64,000 nt of DNA from positions 1 to 64,000 of the forward strand of contig PBHE01000008.1 in NCBI GenBank assembly GCA_002719335.1. Reading direction: 5' to 3'. The first letter of the stretch is position 1. The number at the start of each line of letters is the position of its first letter. Positions 1-7,795 of this stretch are shown here, piece after piece. The notes below the pieces were generated by a model. That model had not been told where the DNA came from. It saw only the letters and a program-made list of their open reading frames with translations, and did no database searches. This DNA is from Acidimicrobiaceae bacterium (GTDB lineage Bacteria > Actinomycetota > Acidimicrobiia > Acidimicrobiales > Poriferisodalaceae). Both the position numbers and the translations under genes were made by a program.

Positions 1-353
1 ATGTCTGGTGTCGCAATCGCGAGATCGAAATCGGTGAAACCTTTTTCGATTCGCTCAGCTAGATCTTCGGCCCCGACCACGTCGGCTCCTGCGTCGACGG
101 CTTCAATCGCAGCGTCGCCTTGGGCGAACACTGCGACTCGGACATCTCCACCAGTTCCCGAAGGCAACGCAACAGTGCCTCGCACCATCTGGTCGGCTTT
201 ACGGGGATCAACCCCTAAACCAACAGCGATATCTACTGCTTCATCAAATTTAGCTGCAGCCATTTCTTTAACTAAGTCAATCGCCTGTGCCGGCTCATGA
301 AGCATTTGTTGGTCGTAGCGGCCAACTGCGTCTGAATATTTTTTTCCACTCAT
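1..353 (-). CDS. rplA: Ribosomal protein L1, N-terminal part (runs off the window)
   Basis: The minus strand reads a protein beginning [16 protein letters not shown] and continuing through [20 protein letters not shown] and [12 protein letters not shown], the characteristic N-terminal half of bacterial uL1. About 117 residues are visible; the C-terminal half lies beyond the left edge. The ATG is preceded by AGGCG at a good distance. L1 binds 23S rRNA in the L1 stalk and in many bacteria represses its own L11-L1 operon. It follows rplK by 70 bp on the same strand, the normal order. Confidence 0.95.
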   Translation of the reverse strand, partial: MSGKKYSDAVGRYDQQMLHEPAQAIDLVKEMAAAKFDEAVDIAVGLGVDPRKADQMVRGTVALPSGTGGDVRVAVFAQGDAAIEAVDAGADVVGAEDLAERIEKGFTDFDLAIATPD

Positions 354-423
354 TGGTGTCGCCTTTCAGCTACCTCTTCGTACGCGTTCACTGGGTGAGG
401 TCTTCCCAGCGGGCGTTTGTTGG

Positions 424-855
424 CTAAGCGCCTTGTACTTCAATCCCCATCGAGCGGGCCGTGCCAGCTACCTGCAACTTGGCAGCCTCAAGGTCATAAG
501 CATTGAGGTCAGGCATTTTTATGTTGGCAATTTCCGCTAATTGGGTCTGTGAGATCGAACCGGCGGTTTCTCTCCCCGGTTCATTCGCTGCTTTATCGAG
601 CCGAGCTGCTTCACGAATAAGGACTGATGTGGGAGGGGTTTTAGTGATGAAAGTGAACGAGCGATCTTCAAATATGGTGATCTCGACTGGAACAATGGTC
701 CCCCGCTGGGCTTCGGTCTGAGCGTTGTATGCCTTGCAGAAATCCATGATCTGAACTCCGTGAGGGCCAAGCGCGGTACCAACTGGCGGAGCCGGGCTGG
801 CCTGTCCAGCCGGGATCTGAATCTTGACTATTGCGGCGACTTTCTTTTTCGCCAT
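424..855 (-). CDS. rplK: Ribosomal protein L11
   Basis: This 143-residue protein matches uL11 over its full length. The N-terminal [30 protein letters not shown] segment is the proline-rich domain that interacts with factors and thiopeptides, and the C-terminal half ([17 protein letters not shown]) is the rRNA-binding domain. It forms the base of the GTPase-associated stalk of the 50S subunit. It lies between nusG and rplA, the standard bacterial order. Length and start agree with the family. Confidence 0.98.
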   Translation of the reverse strand: MAKKKVAAIVKIQIPAGQASPAPPVGTALGPHGVQIMDFCKAYNAQTEAQRGTIVPVEITIFEDRSFTFITKTPPTSVLIREAARLDKAANEPGRETAGSISQTQLAEIANIKMPDLNAYDLEAAKLQVAGTARSMGIEVQGA

Positions 856-947
856 GAGCGTTCTCCGTATGGGTGGGGCTCAAGCATCAGCGAGAGCGAG
901 ACATGACATTGTTCCGGTTGGATCTTCAGATGACAACCAGCCCGGAC

Positions 948-1706
948 TCAAATTTTCGCGACCTGTGAAAAATCGAGCTCTACAGGCGTCTCGCGACCAA
1001 AGATGTTGACCAACACTTTGACTTTGAGTTGCTCTTCGTTGATCTCAACGATTTGACCTTGAAAGTCGGCGAATGGCCCTTCTTTGATCCGCACACTCTC
1101 ATTTAGTTCATAAAGAAGACGCGGCTTGATCTTTCGCTGCGGCTCGTCGCCATCCTTCTTCAACGCGAGGAAGTTATCTACTTCTTTGCGTCGCAGCGGC
1201 GACGGTTTGCCGCCCGGTCCAGCGAACCCTGTCACCCCGGGTGTGTTCCGGATCATGTGGTGCACATCATCGCTCCTGCGACAACGGATCAAGAGGTACC
1301 CGGGGAACATCTTTTTTTGGACCACCACGCGCTGTCCATTACGAAACTCGGTTACGTCTTCCATGGGGACTACGACTTCGTAGATTTTGTCTTCCATGTC
1401 AAATGACTGAACTCGAGCCTCAAGGTTTTGTTTAACCTTTTTTTCGTAGCCGGATTGGGTGTGCACTACGAACCATTTTCCAGGTCGCTCGTAGGCAGAG
1501 ACCTCCTCCTCCGGTTCTAGGAGTTCATCTTCGTTGAGAACGTCAACGTTCTCAGAACCTAGAGGCTGTTCTAATTCGGGATCGCTGATTTGGATGTTGC
1601 TGCCGTCAACCTCAGTTGGGGCGTCGGAAGCCGCTGGTGTTTCGGCGCCCAACAAGCGGCGAGCAGCGGCCATGGGATCGGGGGTTGAGGAATCGGTATC
1701 AGTCAT
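948..1706 (-). CDS. nusG: Transcription termination/antitermination factor NusG
   Basis: The 252-residue protein has a NusG NGN domain from about residue 76 ([19 protein letters not shown], then [10 protein letters not shown]) and a C-terminal KOW domain ([18 protein letters not shown]). The first ~75 residues are an acidic, low-complexity extension rich in Glu, Asp, Ser and Pro, common in actinobacterial NusG but absent from E. coli NusG. NusG binds the RNA polymerase clamp and links it to Rho or ribosomal S10. Its ATG overlaps the secE stop by one base (TAATG), so the two are probably translationally coupled. Confidence 0.97.
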   Translation of the reverse strand: MTDTDSSTPDPMAAARRLLGAETPAASDAPTEVDGSNIQISDPELEQPLGSENVDVLNEDELLEPEEEVSAYERPGKWFVVHTQSGYEKKVKQNLEARVQSFDMEDKIYEVVVPMEDVTEFRNGQRVVVQKKMFPGYLLIRCRRSDDVHHMIRNTPGVTGFAGPGGKPSPLRRKEVDNFLALKKDGDEPQRKIKPRLLYELNESVRIKEGPFADFQGQIVEINEEQLKVKVLVNIFGRETPVELDFSQVAKI

Positions 1707-2017
1707 TAGTTCACATCGAAGAGGCGTAAAACCCCTTCGCCAGTCAGGTAGTCAAGCCCAGCGATTAGAGCAGTCAAAACAACAATGGTGAAAAACACCA
1801 CCACTGAGTAGTTCATGATCTCGTCCTTGGTGGGCCACACCACTTTGCGCAGTTCGCCCTTTACCTCTCGCACGAACTGGGTCGGACCTGCCCGTTCGGT
1901 CTCATTTGGATTGCCCGTAGCCGCTCCTCGACGGTCACGGTTGGCTATAGGAGCACCATCGGCACTCATCTCTCCCTGCTTTTGCAGGTGCCTTCGTGTC
2001 TGTCGATTCATTGCCAT
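1706..2017 (-). CDS. secE: Preprotein translocase subunit SecE
   Basis: This is a single-span SecE of about 103 residues. A variable polar N-terminus is followed by the conserved amphipathic helix [22 protein letters not shown] and one membrane helix ([20 protein letters not shown]), the minimal SecE fold that clamps SecY. The start is either this ATG or the ATG two codons downstream; no strong ribosome binding site decides. A longer reading frame exists upstream but runs into the tRNA-Trp gene and is not credible. It is placed between tRNA-Trp and nusG. Confidence 0.93.
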   Translation of the reverse strand: MAMNRQTRRHLQKQGEMSADGAPIANRDRRGAATGNPNETERAGPTQFVREVKGELRKVVWPTKDEIMNYSVVVFFTIVVLTALIAGLDYLTGEGVLRLFDVN

Positions 2018-2086
2018 GGGTGGTTGCCGTGTGTTCGGGCCCGAATTCGGGCGGGGATAGGTGCGCCATTGAGGACAACAGCGAAG

Positions 2087-2160
2087 CAGGGCAGGAGGGA
2101 CTTGAACCCACAACCTTCGGTTTTGGAGACCGGTGCTCTACCAAATTGAGCTACTGCCCT
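2087..2160 (-). tRNA. tRNA-Trp (anticodon CCA)
   Basis: The minus strand folds as a 74-nt cloverleaf. The acceptor stem AGGGCAG pairs with CTGCCCT, the D arm contains AGCTCAATTTGGTAGAGC, the anticodon loop is CTCCAAA (CCA), and the T arm contains GGTTCAAGTCC. CCA is not encoded. tRNA-Trp immediately upstream of secE-nusG is a conserved arrangement and is probably co-transcribed with them. Confidence 0.96.
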
Positions 2161-2251
2161 CAGCGGAAGCGAACTTCCTAGTGATGAGGCAGTAAAAAAC
2201 GATAGCAGCGGGCTTCTGAGTTTCCTTTTTCTCACCGACATGGGGGGTGCC

Positions 2252-2593
2252 TTAGCTCGCTTGAACGGCACGCCGACGGCCTGATCGTGAACCAATTCCG
2301 ATAAGTAACGCGACGACCACAACACACGTTCCGGCAAGTTTGGATCGTCGACGACGGGCGACAGCAGGTCTTCTGTCCAACGTATCAACGGCGTCGAGTA
2401 TGCGATTCAGCAAACCACCTGGAACGGGCACATCACTTCTCAACGCCTGCAATTCTCTTTGCATCCGACGCTCTCGAGACATTTCAGCCTGGCATCGGAG
2501 ACAATTCCGGGCATGTTCTCGGATCTTCAGCGACCCAATAATTTCTCCGCGTGCCATGGCCCTGATCTGCCGTTTATTGCGGTCACACTGCAT
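2252..2593 (-). CDS. Zinc-type anti-sigma factor, membrane-anchored
   Basis: The protein has about 113 residues. Near its N-terminus are C3 and a H27-x3-C31-x2-C34 motif, the zinc-binding anti-sigma (ZAS) signature. A basic stretch is followed by one membrane helix at about residues 86-101, ending in an Arg-rich tail. I chose the ATG preceded by GAGGCG at good spacing, which overlaps the sigma gene by 11 bases; ATGs 12 and 18 bases upstream are alternatives. In this family the zinc domain sequesters the cognate ECF sigma factor, and redox or envelope signals release it. The adjacent upstream sigma gene is the obvious partner. Confidence 0.8.
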   Translation of the reverse strand: MQCDRNKRQIRAMARGEIIGSLKIREHARNCLRCQAEMSRERRMQRELQALRSDVPVPGGLLNRILDAVDTLDRRPAVARRRRSKLAGTCVVVVALLIGIGSRSGRRRAVQAS

Positions 2594-3182
2594 AACGCGC
2601 CTCATATGCATCGTCGGTGGTGCACTCGTCAACCCGTGTTCGGTGTATTTCAATTGCGGCGCGTAAACGCTTCCTGCCGCGATGTAGCCGTACCTTCGCT
2701 GCGGTGTCAGAGATGCCCAGTTGTTTCCCAATTTCAGAGTGCGGCAGATCAAAGATATCTCTTAGCACGACGACGGACCGAAGGTTCGGTGGAAGTCCCT
2801 CAAGGGCATTGAGAAGTTCGTTGCTGAACTCCACCTCGGCGAGACGACACTCGGGGTGATGATCACGGTTGGCGTCTACAACGTCTTCTTGAATTTGGTC
2901 GCACTGGTAACGGTTGCGCCTTGCGATCAGAGTGTGCGCGCAGTTCACCGTAATGCGATGCAGCCACGTACTAAATCGGGCTTCGCTTCGAAAATCGATC
3001 AGACCTGTATAGGCACGCAGGTACGCATCTTGCACCACATCGAAAGCGTCATGATGATTTCCCGTGAGCCGAGCCGCTAAGAGAAATATGTCGGCGTATG
3101 TTGCTTCTACCAGACGAGAAAATGCCGCTTCATCACCAGCGCGGGCAGCATCAACATCGGCACGGATCTGCTCTGTAGGCAT
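2583..3182 (-). CDS. ECF-family RNA polymerase sigma factor
   Basis: The 199-residue protein has sigma region 2 (about 29-90, with DAFDVVQDAYLRAYTGL and FSTWLHRITVNCAHTLIARR) and region 4 (about 124-177, with LPPNLRSVVVLRDIFDLPHSEIGKQLGISDTAAKVRLHRGRKRL) and no region 3, hence ECF class. It overlaps the downstream ZAS anti-sigma gene. The annotated ATG has no clear Shine-Dalgarno sequence. A strong one lies 57 bases upstream before another in-frame ATG, but a TAG codon intervenes (see the separate leader entry). The target regulon cannot be read from this window. Confidence 0.93.
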   Translation of the reverse strand: MPTEQIRADVDAARAGDEAAFSRLVEATYADIFLLAARLTGNHHDAFDVVQDAYLRAYTGLIDFRSEARFSTWLHRITVNCAHTLIARRNRYQCDQIQEDVVDANRDHHPECRLAEVEFSNELLNALEGLPPNLRSVVVLRDIFDLPHSEIGKQLGISDTAAKVRLHRGRKRLRAAIEIHRTRVDECTTDDAYEARYAV

Positions 3183-3191
3183 AGCTTGACG

Positions 3192-3239
3192 CTACTCGGC
3201 CATTTCGAGGAACGTTACTTCCGACTGCTCCTTGGACAT
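3192..3239 (-). CDS. Putative 15-codon leader ORF in frame with the sigma factor gene
   Basis: On the minus strand GGAGAG stands 7 nt before an ATG that opens a 15-codon frame, MSKEQSEVTFLEMAE, ending in TAG. The frame is the same as that of the sigma gene, whose ATG follows three sense codons after the TAG. This is either a leader peptide with translational coupling, a nonsense mutation trimming an older N-terminus, or a sequencing error. It was too short for automated calling. Only the sequence arrangement is seen; expression is not shown. Confidence 0.35.
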   Translation of the reverse strand: MSKEQSEVTFLEMAE

Positions 3240-3334
3240 GGGCTTTCTCTCCTGTAATCAGCCCAGCATTGCCTGGGATCGGGAATTAACAGCACCTTCG
3301 TGATGCTGAGCCTCGACCGGTTGACCGAGGGTTG

Positions 3335-3408
3335 TAGCGGGACCGGGGTTCGAACCCGGGACCTCACGATTATGAGCCGTGCGCTCTGACCAACTGAGCT
3401 ATCCCGCC
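3335..3408 (-). tRNA. tRNA-Met (anticodon CAT, elongator-like)
   Basis: A 74-nt cloverleaf is read on the minus strand: acceptor GGCGGGA/TCCCGCT (first pair G-U), D arm TAGCTCAGTTGGTCAGAGC, anticodon loop CTCATAA and T arm GGGTTCGAACCC. The CAT anticodon could also be a tRNA-Ile2 precursor. The paired first base pair and lack of initiator features (three G-C pairs in the anticodon stem) favour elongator Met. It lies 15 bp from tRNA-Thr. Confidence 0.9.
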
Positions 3409-3423
3409 ATGCTCTCTCGAGCG

Positions 3424-3496
3424 AGCCCCGTGCCGGAATCGAACCGGCGACACCAGCCTTACCATGGCTGTGCTCTACCGACTGAGCTAACGGGGC
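3424..3496 (-). tRNA. tRNA-Thr (anticodon GGT)
   Basis: A 73-nt cloverleaf is read on the minus strand: acceptor GCCCCGT/ACGGGGC, D arm TAGCTCAGTCGGTAGAGC, anticodon stem CAGCC/GGCTG around a loop with GGT, and T arm CCGGTTCGATTCCGG. It is transcribed ahead of tRNA-Met, probably as one unit. Confidence 0.94.
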
Positions 3497-3584
3497 AACC
3501 ATGAGCGGGCGCGCCCGCACAAACGTAAAAGCATAGGGATTATGTCTAATGTTCCACAACCCCTAGACCAGTACCTTTGTTTAC

Positions 3585-4082
3585 ATGTGGATCCGGTTGG
3601 CCAAGCTTTCTGACGCCGCGGCAATCGCGGAGATCTACAACTACGAGGTTCTCTCAGGGGTCGCAACCTTCGATTTGGTGCCGAAGTCTCTTGAGGAGCA
3701 GCGAGATTGGCTCCGTGATCGGTCGGGGGCTCTTCCTTGCATTGTCGCACTCCAAGAGAACGAGGTAGTAGTGGGATGGGCTTGTCTTTCTAAGTACAGG
3801 GATCGGCCGGCGTATGGAACAAGCGTCGAGAATTCGATTTATGTCCACCCCGATCACCAGGGGAAGGGTGTGGGTGACTTATTGATGAATGATTTACTCG
3901 CACTGGCGGACGAACACGGATTCCATGCAACGTTCGCCCGGATTGCGGGCGAGAATCCAGCGTCTGTTGCCCTCCACGTTAAACACGGCTTTGAGTTGGT
4001 GGGGACAGAAAGGGAAGTCGGTCGCAAATTTGGTCGATGGCTAGACGTCACCGTGATGCAGCGACTAACCCGAACGGCCTGA
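3585..4082 (+). CDS. GNAT-family N-acetyltransferase, phosphinothricin-acetyltransferase-like
   Basis: This is a 165-residue single-domain GNAT protein. Motif A, which binds the acetyl-CoA pyrophosphate, is SIYVHPDHQGKGVGDLLM (about residues 87-104). The N-terminus (IRLAKLSDAAAIAEIYNYEVLSGVATFD) and the C-terminal HVKHGFELVGTEREVGRKFGRWLDVTVMQ resemble the Pat/Bar branch that N-acetylates methionine sulfone, sulfoximine or phosphinothricin-like amino acids. The true substrate cannot be inferred. It is monocistronic, read out of the tRNA region and convergent with menB. Confidence 0.85.
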   Translation: MWIRLAKLSDAAAIAEIYNYEVLSGVATFDLVPKSLEEQRDWLRDRSGALPCIVALQENEVVVGWACLSKYRDRPAYGTSVENSIYVHPDHQGKGVGDLLMNDLLALADEHGFHATFARIAGENPASVALHVKHGFELVGTEREVGRKFGRWLDVTVMQRLTRTA

Positions 4083-4099
4083 TTTCAAATTTTGTTGCT

Positions 4100-5014
4100 T
4101 TAGAAGTGCCATGGAAAACGTGTGAAGTCCGGTTTTCGCTTTTCGAGGAACGCATCGCGACCCTCTACGGCCTCGTCAGTTCCATAAGCTAAACGGGTCG
4201 CTTCGCCGGCAAATACCTGTTGGCCGATGAGCCCGTCGTCGGTGAGGTTCAACGCGAACTTCGCCATTCGCTGAGCAGTCGGTGACTTTGAATTAATTTC
4301 TTGTGCCCATTCTAATGCCACCCTTTCTAAGTCTCCATGGTCGACAACGGCGTTGACATCTCCCATTAAGAATCGTTGTTCGGCGTCGTAGGTTCGTCCG
4401 AGGAAAAAGATCTCTCGTGTCTTCTTTTGTCCTATTTGTTTAGCGAGGTACGCAGATCCGAACCCGCCGTCAAAACTGGCTACGTCGGTGTCCGTTTGCT
4501 TAAACCGAGCGTGTTCACGACTCGCGATGGTTAGATCCGCCGTGACGTGGAGACTGTGCCCGCCGCCTGCGGCCCACCCGGGAACAATGCAGATCACGAC
4601 CTTTGGCATCATTCGGATCAAACGTTGGCACTCAAGAATGTGCAGTCGTCCAACTTGCGTGGGGTCGATGGTTTCGCTTGTTTCACCTTCGGCGTACTTG
4701 TAGCCATCTTTCCCACGAATTCGTTGATCACCCCCTGAGCAGAAAGACCACTCCCCGTCTTTAGTTGATGGGCCGTTACCGGTGAGAAGCACCACCCCGA
4801 CATCTGTGCTCATCCGGGCATGATCTAGAGCCTTGTACAGTTCGTCGACCGTGTTCGGTCGAAAAGCATTGCGAACATCTGGTCGGTCGAAAGCTACGCG
4901 CACGGTCCCTTGATCGACAGCCCGGTGATAGGTGATGTCTTGAAAGTCGAAACCGTCAAGTTCGTTCCATTGCGAAGGGTCAAAGATGTCAGAGACATTC
5001 GGCAAATACGACAT
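4100..5014 (-). CDS. menB: 1,4-dihydroxy-2-naphthoyl-CoA synthase (MenB)
   Basis: The 304-residue crotonase-fold enzyme has the MenB hallmarks: WSFCSGGDQRIRGKDGY in the active-site loop, GWAAGGGHSLHVTADLTIAS (oxyanion hole), TDTDVASFDGGFGSAYLAKQIGQKKTREIFFLGR and a C-terminal FLEKRKPDFTRFPW. MenB closes the second ring of the menaquinone naphthoquinone from o-succinylbenzoyl-CoA. It stands alone here, divergent from the LLM oxidoreductase with 64 bp between starts. It fits with the menaquinone-dependent respiratory genes further right. Confidence 0.95.
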   Translation of the reverse strand: MSYLPNVSDIFDPSQWNELDGFDFQDITYHRAVDQGTVRVAFDRPDVRNAFRPNTVDELYKALDHARMSTDVGVVLLTGNGPSTKDGEWSFCSGGDQRIRGKDGYKYAEGETSETIDPTQVGRLHILECQRLIRMMPKVVICIVPGWAAGGGHSLHVTADLTIASREHARFKQTDTDVASFDGGFGSAYLAKQIGQKKTREIFFLGRTYDAEQRFLMGDVNAVVDHGDLERVALEWAQEINSKSPTAQRMAKFALNLTDDGLIGQQVFAGEATRLAYGTDEAVEGRDAFLEKRKPDFTRFPWHF

Positions 5015-5078
5015 TGGACTCCTGAACCGTTACGCACCAATGGAACGTAGATTAGGGCCGGACGTTCCAGGGGGCATC

Positions 5079-5951
5079 ATGAAGTTTGGTCTTAGGTATT
5101 GCAACACAGATAAGTACGCCATTGATACGGCTCTAGCAGTGGAGTTGGTTCAAGCCGGTGAACAGGCCGGATTTGAATCTGCTTGGACTGTAGAACACAC
5201 GGTGATTCCGTCGGGGTATGAGTCGGTTTATCCCTATAGCGAATCTGGGAAAATCGCGGGAGGCGCAGAAGACCTGGTTCTACCTGATCCGCTGATTTGG
5301 ATGGCCCATATGGCCGGAGCTACGAGCACAATTAAGTTGGGCACCGCGATTCTGATTCTGCCGCAACATTCGCCCGTGGTGTGTGCCGCTCAAATAGCGA
5401 CCTTGGACTACATGTCTGGTGGACGGGTTCTTCTAGGTATTGGCGTGGGCTGGCTTAAAGAAGAATTCGATGCCATCGGGGTACCGTTCGAGCGCAGAGG
5501 GCCACGAACCGATGAATACGTTGCTGCCATGCGCGAGTTATGGGCGCATGATTGCGCCACCTTCCACGGGGAATTCGTTCATTTCACAGATACCTATTGT
5601 CTCCCGAGGCCGATAACCGGCAGCGTCCCCATCATCGTGGGGGGAGACACCGACTACGCAGCTCGTCGTGCTGGTCGCCTCGGGAACGGGTACTTCCCAG
5701 CTCGAGATACACCTCAAGAGAGGATCGACCTAGCCCGTAGAACTGCTGAGGAATGCGGGAGAGATCCGGAGGCTCTCGAGATAACAATGCCAATGCCCGC
5801 CGATCCTGACGACATCCCAAAGATGAAAGCCCGCGGCGTGGATCGCCTTGTTGTCCCAGTCACGGCTCTGGCCGGTATGCCCGCGTTGATTGATTCGCCC
5901 GAGACCGCTCTACATTTCGGTGACATCATCGCCAAATACGCTGATCTTTAG
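5079..5951 (+). CDS. LLM-class F420-dependent oxidoreductase
   Basis: This is a luciferase-like (beta/alpha)8 protein of about 290 residues. Typical blocks are FESAWTVEHTVIP near the N-terminus, KLGTAILILPQHSPVVCAAQIATLD and GGRVLLGIGVGWLKEEFDAIGVPFERRGPRTDEY, and it ends in the dimerisation region. This subgroup normally uses coenzyme F420. I chose the ATG at MKFGLRYCNTD because AGGGGG precedes it at good spacing and the family starts there; a longer frame upstream overlaps the menB promoter. Substrate unknown. It implies, but does not prove, F420 in the cell. Confidence 0.85.
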   Translation: MKFGLRYCNTDKYAIDTALAVELVQAGEQAGFESAWTVEHTVIPSGYESVYPYSESGKIAGGAEDLVLPDPLIWMAHMAGATSTIKLGTAILILPQHSPVVCAAQIATLDYMSGGRVLLGIGVGWLKEEFDAIGVPFERRGPRTDEYVAAMRELWAHDCATFHGEFVHFTDTYCLPRPITGSVPIIVGGDTDYAARRAGRLGNGYFPARDTPQERIDLARRTAEECGRDPEALEITMPMPADPDDIPKMKARGVDRLVVPVTALAGMPALIDSPETALHFGDIIAKYADL

Positions 5952-5954
5952 CCT

Positions 5955-7202
5955 TTACGCCCATCCGTCGGAAGTGAATTGAGCAAGATCATCGCGGTCG
6001 TATTGATCGACTAGTGCGACCTCCCAATCTAGATATTCCTGCATGGCTTGTCGCGCGATGTGCGCGTCGCCTGGGTCGTACGGAAGCACCACTTGTGGGC
6101 TGTTCAGCGGCAGTTCGGTGTTGCCATATTCGAACGGTCCTTGGCTGACACCTTCATCCAAGACATAGGTTTCCCATCCCATTTCTAGTAACCATGACGC
6201 GGTCATTGTTGCTCGAGTGAGATCGTCATCTGCCAGGACTAAGCGCGCTCCTCGAGTAATGGCGTATTCATCGGTGGCTTGGACTAGTTGGCCGCCTGGG
6301 GCGTTGCGAAAATCGAGAAGGTGACCTTTTTTGTACTCGTCGGGTGTGCGCACATCGAAGAGGTGAAGTGTGCGTGTCTGGTCAGCTCCCCACGAATCCA
6401 TAGTCGACCGGGTTATCTGTTCGACGTTGAAGCGTTCCGCTACCTTCGTTGCCGCAACTGATGCTTGCCGTCTGCCTATGGACGTCGGGGCGGAGGCAGT
6501 CGCAGTTTTTCCGTGATCCAAGATGAGGTCAGCGAGTTCCCACCCCATGGTTCCGTTTTCCAACGCAATCACCCGGCCTGGAACTCCGGCACGAACTAAG
6601 GACTCTGTCCCGAGGATGCTCCGAGTACGCCCAGCGCAATTAACCACGATAGTGGCGTCTTGATCTGCGAGATCGAATGCTCGATGCACCAGTTCTCCGC
6701 CTGGACATGACCTCCCGGTGGGGATGCTCATACGTTGAAATTCCCGCTCGGTACGTGAGTCAAGGATGGTTAGTGGGCGTTCTTGATCAATCCATTGGTG
6801 AAGTTCTAGGGCCGACACGTGCGGAGTTCGGTAATGTCGCTCCACTAATTCGCCGAAGAGTTTTGATGGGACATTCACTCCCGAGTAGAGCTCGTGGCCT
6901 TCTTCCGCCCACGAGTCGATGCCTCCGGCGAGCACCGAGGCCTCGGTCCACCCGTTGGACGCGAGAACGTCTCGGAGGTCTTCGGCTTCGCCTCCGCCGT
7001 TGTCTGTCACTACGACACGAGTGGAACGCCGCGGGAGCAGAATGGGTGCCGCGTGGTGCACGTCGACGGTCCTGATACTCGCGGCCCACAGAAGATGTCC
7101 TTGACTGTATGCCTCATGGTCGCGAGCGTCGACGATGGCGAGTTCATGTTCGTCGACGATGGCGTCGGCGAGTTCGCGCGTCGTAGTCGCAGTGAAGCTC
7201 AC
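5955..7202 (-). CDS. Three-domain rhodanese-like protein
   Basis: The 415-residue cytosolic protein has three rhodanese modules at about residues 1-110, 125-240 and 270-365. Only the middle one has the catalytic cysteine loop, CAGRTRS, with Cys189. The first has TDNGGGE and the third LADDDLTRA at the equivalent place, so both are probably inactive binding domains. Active rhodaneses carry persulfide and transfer sulfane sulfur. The GTG start overlaps the stop of the upstream thiol dioxygenase by one base (TAGTG), which suggests a shared thiol/persulfide substrate. It is convergent with the LLM gene. Confidence 0.88.
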   Translation of the reverse strand: MSFTATTTRELADAIVDEHELAIVDARDHEAYSQGHLLWAASIRTVDVHHAAPILLPRRSTRVVVTDNGGGEAEDLRDVLASNGWTEASVLAGGIDSWAEEGHELYSGVNVPSKLFGELVERHYRTPHVSALELHQWIDQERPLTILDSRTEREFQRMSIPTGRSCPGGELVHRAFDLADQDATIVVNCAGRTRSILGTESLVRAGVPGRVIALENGTMGWELADLILDHGKTATASAPTSIGRRQASVAATKVAERFNVEQITRSTMDSWGADQTRTLHLFDVRTPDEYKKGHLLDFRNAPGGQLVQATDEYAITRGARLVLADDDLTRATMTASWLLEMGWETYVLDEGVSQGPFEYGNTELPLNSPQVVLPYDPGDAHIARQAMQEYLDWEVALVDQYDRDDLAQFTSDGWA

Positions 7203-7771
7203 TATCTGGCGTCAACGACCGGGAATTCGACTTTCATGGTTCGCCACTCCCGCGCGGGTTCAGCCCAGTAGTTCCGGGCAGGAAGATCGAGGAGATCGTG
7301 GCCGTAGCAATGAAAGTTCAGGGCGCCACCTTTTACGTGAATCGAATGAACGTCGTCAGGGAGAAATGCGATCCCCGTGTTGCGACGAACAGTGAATTCT
7401 TCCGAGACCCGCGGTGGGCCGTCTCCAGCCACACGGTCGTATTTGCGGTTAACTTCCTCACCCTCTAGGCCAACGATGCAAGCCCAGGTGAGGTGATCGT
7501 GTGGAGGAGCTTCAGTTGTGTCCTTGACGGATTGGATGTACAGCGCGAAGCGGTGGTCCACGTCTTGGGACAGGAGGTACAGACTGCTCCCGTCTCTCGA
7601 CTCGTCCGCAGGAAAGTCACTCCATGGAAACAACTCGCTTAGTTCTGCTAACTCCAACAATCGGCAGCGGATCAGTTCGACGGCATCTCGGTCGATTCCG
7701 GCTGCGTCAATAGCTCGAATATCGGCCATGGCCTCAGCGACCGCAGTAGATCGTTCAACATTGCCACTCAT
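7202..7771 (-). CDS. Cysteine dioxygenase-family thiol dioxygenase
   Basis: The 189-residue cupin shows the CDO-type metal site: His91-Asp-His93 in the first cupin motif (PPHDHLTW) and a third histidine in DDVHSIHVKGG (His142 or His145), with HCYGHDL following. CDO-family enzymes use Fe(II) and O2 to convert thiols to sulfinates. Bacterial members may act on cysteine, 3-mercaptopropionate or mercaptosuccinate, and the sequence alone does not decide which. It sits between an enoyl-CoA hydratase (24 bp upstream) and the multi-rhodanese protein, so it probably belongs to a pathway degrading an organosulfur acid. Confidence 0.85.
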   Translation of the reverse strand: MSGNVERSTAVAEAMADIRAIDAAGIDRDAVELIRCRLLELAELSELFPWSDFPADESRDGSSLYLLSQDVDHRFALYIQSVKDTTEAPPHDHLTWACIVGLEGEEVNRKYDRVAGDGPPRVSEEFTVRRNTGIAFLPDDVHSIHVKGGALNFHCYGHDLLDLPARNYWAEPAREWRTMKVEFPVVDAR

Positions 7772-7795
7772 TGTTAGGTCACCACCGATCTCGAC

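Noticed and set aside
1-300. Plus-strand open frame of 99 codons at the left edge
   Set aside because: It is the antisense of rplA; the minus strand gives clear L1 sequence over the whole stretch.
2008-2388. Minus-strand open frame crossing the tRNA-Trp gene, and a search for rpmG (L33) often found near secE
   Set aside because: The frame runs through the tRNA and shows no protein family; no L33-like Cys-rich sequence is present between 2161 and 2251.
3215-3559. Minus-strand open frame across tRNA-Met and tRNA-Thr
   Set aside because: Its codons are the two tRNA genes and their spacers; not a protein gene.
3585-4082. Reading the GNAT protein as a dedicated antibiotic or herbicide resistance gene
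   Set aside because: Pat/Bar-like similarity is shared by many housekeeping amino-acid acetyltransferases; nothing in the context supports resistance.
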